Shown here: in pieces, positions 18,289 through 25,196 of the stretch
Position numbering within the stretch: position 1 is the stretch's first letter
Layout: every line of letters starts with the position of its first letter
NCBI GenBank assembly: GCA_949128025.1
Contig: CASBRD010000090.1
Coordinates: forward strand, 1-37,693
Reading direction: 5' to 3'
DNA: 37,693 nucleotides
DNA from: Oscillatoriales cyanobacterium PMM_0008
GTDB taxonomy: Bacteria > Cyanobacteriota > Cyanobacteriia > Cyanobacteriales > Aerosakkonemataceae
The notes under the pieces: generated by a model
Database searches by the model: none
What the model saw: only the letters and a program-made list of their open reading frames with translations
What the model was told of the DNA's origin: nothing
Translations under genes and position numbers: made by a program

Positions 18289-21175
18289 TCCGCTGATTGT
18301 CCCCTAATTGGTTGGCTACATCTTGTCCAGCGCTCTCTTCTGGAAATTTCCAAATATAAGTATTGGGAATATGTCCGGTAGCGCCCAAATCTTCCGCTCC
18401 CGCAATTTCGGCTAATTCGGAAGAAGATTTACCTGGAGTTACCCAAACTACCCATTCCCGCGTTTGGGCTAATTCCTCTGGCGTGTAATTTTCCAAGTCC
18501 GCCGCTTCTGCTATGGCTAACCTCACTTCATCCGATAATCCATCTCCCCCTGGATCGCTAATTACCGCAAAATTCTCGGAAGCTTCGTTACTAGAATGTC
18601 CCTCTTTATCTTTGGCAATTCCCCACAACTTATACTGACCGGGAGCTAAGTTATTCAAATCGTAATTGTAGTCGAACCTAGCCCTACCCTTACTATCAGT
18701 TGTAAACTGCGTAACGTCAGGAATATCCGCCAACAAACTATCGTCGGGACGCCTCAACTGAAAATCTATTTTATCTAAATCGTTTGTTCCGTCAACATCG
18801 AAAACTTTAGCGCCGCTGAAACTAATTGTCTCACCATTGGTATAGAGAGGCAAAATACTGAATTTCAGATCTTCAGGTGCTTTATTCAGCAGGGGAATGA
18901 CTTTAAACTCAGCAATGTCTTGATCGGTTGCGCCGGATTTATCGTATGCTTTAGCTTCAATTCGATAATTTCCCGGAGCTAACCGAGCGAAAGAAATGTT
19001 AAAAGTTCCCCACTTGTCTGCAAGCATACCGTCATCCACGATACCGACAGTATAATTGCCCAATTTAACGTTATCTTTGTACAACTGCAAAGTTATTTTA
19101 TCTAGGTCACTCTCGCCATCTGGATCGTACACTTTGGCATTCTCAAAGGTGATTGGTTGATCGATCGTGTAAGATGGCGATAAGTTCAATTGCAATCGTT
19201 CAGGCGGTGAGTTGGGTCTTGTTACAGTAGGTTTACCGACGACGGAAAAGCTTTGACTCGCTTGATTGGAAGAGCCTGATTTATCGAAAGCTTTCGCCTC
19301 TAAACGATAATTTCCTATTCCTAACTCACTCCACGAACTGTTAAAAGTTCCCCAACTGTCTCCACCTTTACTATCATCCACAATATCGACAGTATGTTTC
19401 TCCGGTTGACCGCCATCTTTGTACAATGTCAATTCTACTTTGGTCAGGTCACTCTCTCCATTTTTATCGTATACTTTAGCATCGTTAATGCTGACAGGTT
19501 GACCGATCGTGTAAGATGGTAATAAGTTAAATTGCAATTGTTCTGGCGGTGAGTTCTGTTCTGGCTCGACAATTTTACTGCGAACGGTAAAGTTTTTAAT
19601 TACTACATTACTAGAGTCATTTGCTTTGTCATAAGCTACACCTTTAATTTGGTAATTTCCGGCTTCTGAAACTGTTAAATTTTTGCTGAGATTCGCCTGG
19701 TTATTATCTCCACTACCAACGGTAAAACTGGTGATATCGGAAGTAATATCTTGCCAATCATTATCGTCTTTCTTCAAAAATAAATCTACTTTAACCAAGT
19801 CATCGATCCCATCACCGTCGTAAACTTCGCCCCCCGCGATCCTGACTGTTTCTCCGACATCATACGTATCTTTGTCAATGCTAAATTCCAAATTTTTGGG
19901 AGTCGCATTAATCCGAAACTCTTTAATTACTTCCTCACTTTGATGCTCGAATTTGTCGAATGCGATCGCCTTTATTTGATAAGAACCTGCCGGTTGGATC
20001 GAAGAGTAGTTAAAGCTTGCCCAATTCTCATTCACCGTAAAAGTTTCGGCATCTTTTATATCAACCCACTCAACCTCATTCTGCTTCTTCAACCAGAAAT
20101 CTACTTTTAATATATCTCCATTTTCATCATAAACTTTAGCATCAGTAAGGTTGACGGGCTCACCCGCTTTATAAAGTGACTTTGTAGTGAATTGCAAAGA
20201 CTTAGGGGGGGTGTTAACGTAAGCGCGTAGATCGTCTCCAATTTTTTCGGAACGCCAATCTTTTCCAGGCGCAATTACATCATCCAATTTAACCGCTTTT
20301 CCAGTAGCACCAGTCACCCGAAAAACTAGATCGTTATAATCCTTATCGGACCCAGTATCAACTCGCTGATCTTCCATGACAAAAGTTTTGCCATCACCCG
20401 TCACATCGGCAATTTGACCAACCTGGAACGCCTGATTTGGATTAGCTGTTACCAGGGAAAATAACGGACGTTTTGCTCCACCAATATTGGGCCGATCGAA
20501 TACTTCTTGTACTTTTCCATTAGGAACAAGCATGAAACCAAATTTATCCCCGGATTTCATGGCGAATGTCTTAATATTTTTATATTCGCCACTGTTTTGG
20601 TTATCGCCCCAAGGAAAAGTGGGACTAAATTTAGCACCTTCTGTAGCGTCTGCAATCGCTACATAACCTTCTGTTGAATTACTCAGCGATCGCCTTGCAC
20701 TTTCTTTAATAAATGCTTCCGAACCTGGAGAAAATCTCTCCATTCCCGTCAAACTGAAAATGGCTAACTCACCTTGATATCCGCCACCGTCAATTAAGTA
20801 ATCAACTCCCACTTGTCCCGTTTGTCCGACGGTAAAAAATCCCGATTCCACCTCGAATCTGGTGATGGGGTCAAGGTTCAGCGTATAGTTGGTATCGCCG
20901 TTTGTTTGGGAAACCTGAAAAGAATAGTCTCCGGCTGCTAAATTATAAAGGTTAATTGCTTCCAGATTTGTGGAGCTAATAGAACCACTTTGGATAACTT
21001 TTCCCAAGCCGTCTTGAAATTGCCAGTCAATTGGGTTGGTTATTCCCAATAACGATAACTTTAAACTGCCGGAATCGCTTAATTTAAAGTTGTAGGTATC
21101 GTTCGGGTAGCTAATTTCCAAAGCATCTGTTGCCTTGTAGGAACTGTTAAGTAAGCCGATCTCGAAGGTAGACAT
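18134..21175 (-). CDS. 5' part of split giant protease: PPC-like, DUF4114, five Ig-like repeats and prodomain start
   Basis: 1013 residues from ATG 21175, of which the last 56 are out of frame. Residues about 20-105 resemble a bacterial pre-peptidase (PPC-like) beta domain (DTYNFKLSDSGSLKLSLLG). Residues about 112-310 are DUF4114 and closely match the protein at 1-2007. From about 322 to 865 there are five Ig-like repeats of about 100 residues, each with a GEPVNLTDAKVYD-type strand and a GxYxIxAxAxDK-type strand. Residues about 880-957 are the start of a subtilisin propeptide (REWVVWVTPGKSSSELAEIA, HIPNTYIWKFPEE). Reading breaks at residue 958. No conventional signal peptide is seen. Acidic DxDGxxDL loops in each repeat suggest calcium binding. 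Confidence 0.83.
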   Translation of the reverse strand: MSTFEIGLLNSSYKATDALEISYPNDTYNFKLSDSGSLKLSLLGITNPIDWQFQDGLGKVIQSGSISSTNLEAINLYNLAAGDYSFQVSQTNGDTNYTLNLDPITRFEVESGFFTVGQTGQVGVDYLIDGGGYQGELAIFSLTGMERFSPGSEAFIKESARRSLSNSTEGYVAIADATEGAKFSPTFPWGDNQNSGEYKNIKTFAMKSGDKFGFMLVPNGKVQEVFDRPNIGGAKRPLFSLVTANPNQAFQVGQIADVTGDGKTFVMEDQRVDTGSDKDYNDLVFRVTGATGKAVKLDDVIAPGKDWRSEKIGDDLRAYVNTPPKSLQFTTKSLYKAGEPVNLTDAKVYDENGDILKVDFWLKKQNEVEWVDIKDAETFTVNENWASFNYSSIQPAGSYQIKAIAFDKFEHQSEEVIKEFRINATPKNLEFSIDKDTYDVGETVRIAGGEVYDGDGIDDLVKVDLFLKKDDNDWQDITSDITSFTVGSGDNNQANLSKNLTVSEAGNYQIKGVAYDKANDSSNVVIKNFTVRSKIVEPEQNSPPEQLQFNLLPSYTIGQPVSINDAKVYDKNGESDLTKVELTLYKDGGQPEKHTVDIVDDSKGGDSWGTFNSSWSELGIGNYRLEAKAFDKSGSSNQASQSFSVVGKPTVTRPNSPPERLQLNLSPSYTIDQPITFENAKVYDPDGESDLDKITLQLYKDNVKLGNYTVGIVDDGMLADKWGTFNISFARLAPGNYRIEAKAYDKSGATDQDIAEFKVIPLLNKAPEDLKFSILPLYTNGETISFSGAKVFDVDGTNDLDKIDFQLRRPDDSLLADIPDVTQFTTDSKGRARFDYNYDLNNLAPGQYKLWGIAKDKEGHSSNEASENFAVISDPGGDGLSDEVRLAIAEAADLENYTPEELAQTREWVVWVTPGKSSSELAEIAGAEDLGATGHIPNTYIWKFPEESAGQDVANQLGDNQRSGISLSASSSRTKIAASTPRFSLFRTVEFETNETSYRLGYCAGKERSHRYC

Positions 21176-21213
21176 TTTTTAGTTGTTAAGTTTGGGCGTT
21201 TTTATTTGAATTA

Positions 21214-21410
21214 ATACCAAATCCGGGTTAACTACCCCTTTTTTCTTGAAGCCCGCGCAGGCGGGCTTTGTTTGTGTAGAAGCTGCGGTGTTTGCAGTAT
21301 CTCAAACTCAAAACCCTTTTTTCTTGAAGCCCGCGCAGGCGGGCTTTGTTTGTGTAGCCGCGACTTTAGTCGTCGGGTAAAAAAGGGGTCAAGGCAAGCG
21401 GATTTGGTAT
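21214..21410. mobile_element. Candidate 197-bp MITE with internal 44-bp direct repeats
   Basis: ATACCAAATCCG at 21214-21225 is the exact reverse complement of 21399-21410, and the next inner bases also pair loosely (CCCCTTTTTT with AAAAAAGGGG). Inside are two identical 44-base copies, 21236-21279 and 21314-21357, each containing the hairpin GAAGCCCGCGCAGGCGGGCTT. No transposase is present. It lies just upstream of the DUF4114-S8 start, so it separates that gene from any older promoter. Confidence 0.6.
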
Positions 21411-21701
21411 AACCGGATCGGGTAGCACTAAATCCTGGTCAACTCGCTTACATAATAAACTTGGGGTTAACCTGAGAATTTTGCCAGAGTCTCTCTATCA
21501 GGTTGGTCAGAGCGCGATCGATTTTATTTGAAGTAATGTAAAGCTTTAAGATGCTCTTAACCCTGATAGAAAAAGTGCAATTTTTAGGTAATTCTATTGT
21601 TTGACTGCTAATAGGCATAAAAAACAATAAAATTATTTTAATTTTTACCAAACTCTTTATCTTCCGTATATTTACGTAAAATCACGTACTTTACAAAAGC
21701 T

Positions 21702-21926
21702 TTATAGTTTGATTGGTAAATTAAAGTTTTTATGAAGACGGCAAAATGTATTTAGGGTTTTGGAATTACCCAAAGTTACTGCTAAAAATTTGTAAGAGAG
21801 ATGACGATACAAAAGCGAGTTATAGCCTCGATTTATAGAGGCTATAACTCTTTGGGGATGAGAGTGCGATCGCATTCTCATCGCCACAAGCACACCGTTC
21901 CAACTGCCAATATCAATAGTGGACAT
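21702..21926 (-). pseudogene. Orphan 5' remnant of a DUF4114-type gene
   Basis: A 74-codon frame starts MSTIDIGSWNG at 21926 (an in-frame ATG at 21950 is less likely). This resembles MSTFEIGLLNS at the start of the real gene at 21175 and is preceded at the matching distance by the same leader found before the gene at 2007. After about residue 20 the sequence has no recognisable relation to anything. I read it as a leader plus start codon left behind by rearrangement or insertion. The rest of 21411-21701 shows no gene I can support. Confidence 0.4.
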
Positions 21927-22065
21927 TTTCCTAGTTCCCAAAAAACTCAATAGTTCGCATCGGAGTGTGAAGAAAGAGGCAGCTTACACCCTCCTATTTC
22001 TCTCTCAGGCGAACCTTCCGCTTTTTATGCAGCAACTGAAGTTTTGTAACAAAACTTTACTTGAA
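21927..22065 (-). promoter_or_regulatory. Second copy of the candidate structured DUF4114 leader RNA
   Basis: On the minus strand it carries AAGTTTTGTTACAAAACTT, TTGCTGCATAAAA and CCTGAGAGAGAAATAG in the same order and spacing as 2011-2145. The outer stem is GTTCGC (22011-22016) with GCGAAC (21954-21959), and an inner hairpin joins GGAGGGTGT with ACACTCC. The first block can also form its own palindrome (GTTTTGTTACAAAAC). It now precedes only the orphan remnant at 21702-21926. Confidence 0.45.
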
Positions 22066-22267
22066 ACCTTAAACCTTGTAATCTCCACCTCCATGACAGC
22101 AGGCTAGTTGTCTTTTATCACAAAAAACTCACTTAAATATACAATATAGCTAATATCAAGAGTTGTAAATCTTTGTAACAAAAATAGAGAAAATCTCCAT
22201 CAAGCGGGTTTTTGTGTAGAGTTGCTTTGACATTGGTGGCTCGCGGAGCAGAATGACCTTCGATTAA

Positions 22268-22315
22268 AAGTGAGAAATTAAATCAAGCTGGCTCGAACTC
22301 ACTTACATTTATAAT
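22268..22315 (+). promoter_or_regulatory. Operator-like inverted repeat with -10 box before the RTX gene
   Basis: AAGTGAG (22268-22274) and its exact reverse complement CTCACTT (22298-22304) are 30 bases apart, followed 5 bases later by TATAAT (22310-22315). The same arrangement precedes the NB-ARC gene (23458-23508), with the right flank CTCACTTA and the left flank AAGTGAGAAAT shared. No good -35 hexamer is visible at 17 bases, so activator dependence is possible. Nothing else was recognised in 22066-22267. Confidence 0.45.
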
Positions 22316-22357
22316 GCTAAGATTTAATTAGGAACTAAATTACTTAATGGAGAAAAT

Positions 22358-23143
22358 ATGACATTTGGCCCAAGTCTTGATGGCTTGTATTATATTTTGG
22401 ATGATGCAGACAACAACCTGACTCTAGCTCCAGGATTTCTCGCACCTTATCCGGGTGGATTAATTGCTTTGGGTGGCAACGATAAAATCGTTGGTTCTGG
22501 CGACGCAGAAATTATTTTCTCGAACACAGGTCAAGATACCCTGAGTGGTGGTGGTGGCAATGATACGTTGTTTGGCGGTAAAGATAAGGATTTTTTAGAT
22601 GGCGGCGATGGGGATGATTATCTAAACGGTAACATCGGTCAAGATTTGATAATTGGCGGTAATGGAAATGACTTTATTCGAGGTGGCAAAGATGAAGATA
22701 TTTTAGTCGGTGGACAGGGAAATGATACTCTGATCGGCGATTTGGGAGTTGATGGGTTAGCTGGAAATGCAGGCAGTGATTTGTTTGTACTCAGAACGGA
22801 TACGGCTACATCTGACCAATTTGGTGCGGATGTGATTCTGGATTTTGATAAGTCTAGCGATCGCATTGCCTTGACTGGCACTCTGACAGAAGCTAACCTA
22901 ATCCTTCAAACTTTTACTCAACCAATTCAAGAACTTTTAAGTAAGCAGGGAATCGGTCAAAATCCCGCACAAATAAGACTATTAGGGTTGTTGGTAACGG
23001 GGGTAGATATCGATCCAGATGGTGATGGAATTGGCAGCGGCACTCAAATTAAGATTGCATCGACGGGAGAATACTTAGGTTATGCTTTGAATGTGACACC
23101 AGGAGATCTCAGCGGCCATTTTGTGACTATACCTCCGGTTTAA
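22358..23143 (+). CDS. RTX / haemolysin-type calcium-binding repeat protein
   Basis: 261 residues; GGAG about 6 bases before the ATG gives a good ribosome site. Residues about 35-150 hold glycine- and aspartate-rich nonapeptide repeats (GGNDKIVGSGDAE, GGGGNDTLFGGKDKD, GGDGDDYLNGNIGQD, GGQGNDTLIGDLG), the calcium-binding beta-roll of RTX proteins. A C-terminal globular part follows with ILDFDKSSDRIAL, a segment commonly found after RTX repeats, and an acidic DPDGDGIGSGT loop. There is no N-terminal signal peptide, consistent with type I export, but no ABC exporter is encoded here. No enzymatic domain is visible. It stands alone between two intergenic regions, with its own promoter-like site. 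Confidence 0.87.
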   Translation: MTFGPSLDGLYYILDDADNNLTLAPGFLAPYPGGLIALGGNDKIVGSGDAEIIFSNTGQDTLSGGGGNDTLFGGKDKDFLDGGDGDDYLNGNIGQDLIIGGNGNDFIRGGKDEDILVGGQGNDTLIGDLGVDGLAGNAGSDLFVLRTDTATSDQFGADVILDFDKSSDRIALTGTLTEANLILQTFTQPIQELLSKQGIGQNPAQIRLLGLLVTGVDIDPDGDGIGSGTQIKIASTGEYLGYALNVTPGDLSGHFVTIPPV

Positions 23144-23159
23144 GGAGCGGAATTTTGTA

Positions 23160-23187
23160 GGGTGCGTTAACGGAATTTAACGCACCC
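23160..23187 (+). terminator. Strong hairpin downstream of the RTX gene
   Basis: GGGTGCGTTAA and TTAACGCACCC pair over 11 bp with a 6-base loop, starting 17 bases after the RTX stop codon. There is no U-run after it, so it may be a repeat element or mRNA stabiliser rather than a classic terminator. In 23188-23457 I see no supportable gene, only short frames without family resemblance and a palindrome fragment AAACCGGGTTT. Confidence 0.45.
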
Positions 23188-23457
23188 AAAAATAGTCTGG
23201 GAGAACAACTAGATTAAGAATGAGAGGTCAGGGGAACGACAAGCAAGGTGATGCCTTGGATCGCCACAATATTGACCGATTCCTCTGGCAGAATAGTTGC
23301 ATGGCAACCGGATTGATATAATCGAGCTGGCCAAAAACTACCCAAACACCTAAGTTTTGTTGCATCAGTAGGAAACCGGGTTTGATTAAAAACTCCCCGC
23401 ATCTCTTACCCGTTAAGAGGTTATGCTGGCTTGGAGAAGCCGTATGGGCTAAAATGA

Positions 23458-23508
23458 AAGTGAGAAATATCTCAAAAGCAGTCAATCACTCACTTATACG
23501 AGTATAAT
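23458..23508 (+). promoter_or_regulatory. Operator-like inverted repeat with -10 box before the NB-ARC gene
   Basis: AAGTGAG (23458-23464) and CTCACTT (23489-23495) are 31 bases apart, and TATAAT lies at 23503-23508, 33 bases before the coding start. It is the counterpart of 22268-22315, keeping both half-sites and the -10 while the spacer between the half-sites differs. Confidence 0.45.
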
Positions 23509-23540
23509 TAAATATTATAGGCTAGAGTGAGCGTACCACT

Positions 23541-25136
23541 TTGATTCCCTTAGACTTTCTGAAAGCTGTAGCAAGCGAACAAGGCGTATCCGACACGGAA
23601 CTAGAGGCGTTGTCTCTCGCTTTGGAGGGCGAACCGATTCCGGCGATCGCCACTAAACTGGACATCAGACCGGAAGCCGTCAGAAAAAGACTGGGCGAAG
23701 TTTACAAGAAATTTCACATTTCCGGCGCTGGGCCGGGAAAATTAGCGAAATTGCAGCAAATCCTGGTTTCGCTGCACCAAAAAGACCAGAAACAGCACAT
23801 TTTCGCTGCATTACCGGAAACAGTGGCAGCTGATGGTGCGATCGCACAACCGCGCCAAGATTGGAGTGAAGCACCCGATGTCTCTATTTTCTACGGTCGC
23901 AGTGAAGATTTAGCACAACTAAAGCGGTGGATCGTAGAGGAAAGTTGCCGACTGGTGGCGCTGCTGGGTATGGTGGGAATTGGCAAAACTGCCTTATCGG
24001 TCAAACTGGCGCAACAAGTACAGGGTGAATTCGATCGCGTGATTTGGCGATCGTTGCGTCACGCACCACCAGCCAGAGATTTTATCGCCGACTTGCTGCA
24101 ATTTTTATCCCATCAGCGGAAACCCTTTTTACCAGAGAGTTTGGATGACAGAATCTCCTACTTACTGGAATATTTCAAAACTTCTCGCTGTTTGGTGATA
24201 TTGGATAACTTGGAAAGCATTCTCCGCCCAGGAGATTTCGCCGGACACTACGAGGATAAATATAAAGGATATGGCGAACTGCTGCGGCGAATGGGAGAAG
24301 AACCGCACAACAGTTGTCTGCTTCTCACTAGCGTAGAAAAACCGAGAGAAATTGCCTTGCAGGAAGGAGAAAATCTCCCCGTTCGTTCCTGGCAAATGGC
24401 AGGTTTGCACGATGAGGAAGCAGCCAAAATTTTAAAATCGAAACGGTTAACAGACGAGTCGAAGTGGGCAAATTTAATTAAAGTTTATCGAGGCAATCCC
24501 TTGGCTTTGAAAATCGTTTCTACCACGATTCAAGAGCTATTTTGCGGCAGCGTTACCCAGTTCCTGAAGCAGCGCCCTACCTTGGTTTTGCGAGATATGC
24601 GCGATTTAATCGAGTCAGAATTCGAGCGTTTATCAGATTTGGAAAAACAAATCGCTAATTGGCTGGCAATTCTGGGGCATCCCATTTTTTTAACCGACTT
24701 GAAAAACAATATTTGGATACCAGTATCAGAATTGAAACTCTTCGAGGCATTGGAATCTTTGGGGAGGCGATCGCTCATTGAGAAAACCTCAGCAGGTTTT
24801 ACACTACCACCCGTAGTAATGGAATTTGTCAAAAATCAGTTGGTAGAAGAAATATCGGCGGAAATTTTCCGAGTAATTAGAACTGGTAATACTGAAAACC
24901 TGGAATGGATTAAACGTTATGACTTGAGCATTGAATCAGAGAAGGAGGAGGAAAATGAAAGCGAAAATCAAGCGACTATCGATCGAATTAGTGAAAACTT
25001 ACGGCAAGTAATTCGCAACCAAAGTAGTTTGCAAGAACAGGTGGAACAAGTTTCAACCAAATTGCAAGAAAACTCGCCGCTAGAAGTAGGGTATGCCATT
25101 GATAACTTGCAACATTTGATCGCCAAAATAAAATAA
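23541..25136 (+). CDS. NB-ARC STAND ATPase with N-terminal helix-turn-helix-like domain and C-terminal coiled coil
   Basis: 531 residues from TTG 23541; an in-frame stop lies at 23523 and no ATG or GTG falls between, so TTG is the only choice. Residues 1-75 form a LuxR-like helix-turn-helix (SDTELEALSLALEGEPIPAI, RPEAVRKRLGEVYKKF). The NB-ARC domain follows, with Walker A GMVGIGKT (143-150), Walker B CLVILDN (217-223), sensor-like LLLTSVEKP and GNPLALKIV. A winged-helix-like part follows, then an acidic coiled coil (about 480-531). Many cyanobacterial relatives continue into WD40 or TPR sensor repeats; none are present here. It heads cassette 2 in the place taken by sigma factor plus DUF1822 in cassette 1. 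A signal-dependent ATP switch is the family role, and a regulatory role here is inferred. Confidence 0.8.
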   Translation: MIPLDFLKAVASEQGVSDTELEALSLALEGEPIPAIATKLDIRPEAVRKRLGEVYKKFHISGAGPGKLAKLQQILVSLHQKDQKQHIFAALPETVAADGAIAQPRQDWSEAPDVSIFYGRSEDLAQLKRWIVEESCRLVALLGMVGIGKTALSVKLAQQVQGEFDRVIWRSLRHAPPARDFIADLLQFLSHQRKPFLPESLDDRISYLLEYFKTSRCLVILDNLESILRPGDFAGHYEDKYKGYGELLRRMGEEPHNSCLLLTSVEKPREIALQEGENLPVRSWQMAGLHDEEAAKILKSKRLTDESKWANLIKVYRGNPLALKIVSTTIQELFCGSVTQFLKQRPTLVLRDMRDLIESEFERLSDLEKQIANWLAILGHPIFLTDLKNNIWIPVSELKLFEALESLGRRSLIEKTSAGFTLPPVVMEFVKNQLVEEISAEIFRVIRTGNTENLEWIKRYDLSIESEKEEENESENQATIDRISENLRQVIRNQSSLQEQVEQVSTKLQENSPLEVGYAIDNLQHLIAKIK

Positions 25137-25142
25137 ATAATC

Positions 25143-25168
25143 GGGTTTCCTAGAGAAACCCTTTTTTT
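25143..25168 (+). terminator. Rho-independent terminator after the NB-ARC gene
   Basis: GGGTTTC and GAAACCC pair around a 5-base loop and are followed by seven T residues, 6 bases after the stop codon. It would separate the NB-ARC transcript from the kinase gene 28 bases further on, although some readthrough is possible because no distinct kinase promoter is seen in the remaining gap. Confidence 0.75.
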
Positions 25169-25196
25169 AAACAATCTTTCTAACAGGTTGCAAACC

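Larger units (their letters stand above)
14737..21175 (-). pseudogene. Reconstructed DUF4114-Ig-S8 protease gene, interrupted by a +1 frameshift at 18301-18304
   Basis: Removing one base from the CCCC run at 18301-18304 (GGGG in the sense strand) joins the two reading frames without any other change, giving the peptide ANQLGTISGVELAYPQ across the junction and a single protein of about 2145 residues. The join restores a propeptide leading directly into the LKLLHQPQDSLFSEQWNLK segment typical of convertase-like S8 proteases. Both halves are long, free of other lesions and keep every catalytic residue, so the lesion is recent, is a sequencing error, or is bypassed by slippage. The gene architecture is PPC-like, DUF4114, five Ig-like, propeptide, S8 with inserted domain, P, Calx-beta, two PA14-like, SH3-like. 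Confidence 0.75.

Noticed and set aside
21448-21651. 67-codon minus-strand frame
   Set aside because: A/T-rich, no ribosome site, no recognisable family and no neighbour relation.
22000-22030. CTCTCAGG on the plus strand resembling part of a glycine riboswitch
   Set aside because: The rest of the glycine aptamer is absent and the downstream gene on that strand is an unrelated RTX gene 330 bases away; the minus-strand leader interpretation fits the neighbouring DUF4114 gene starts.
22287-22292. A -35 box for the RTX promoter
   Set aside because: No hexamer near TTGACA exists at 16-18 bases from TATAAT, so only the -10 and the inverted repeat are claimed.
23214-23485. Two overlapping minus-strand frames between the RTX and NB-ARC genes
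   Set aside because: They overlap each other in different frames, one spans the operator-like site, and neither resembles a known family.
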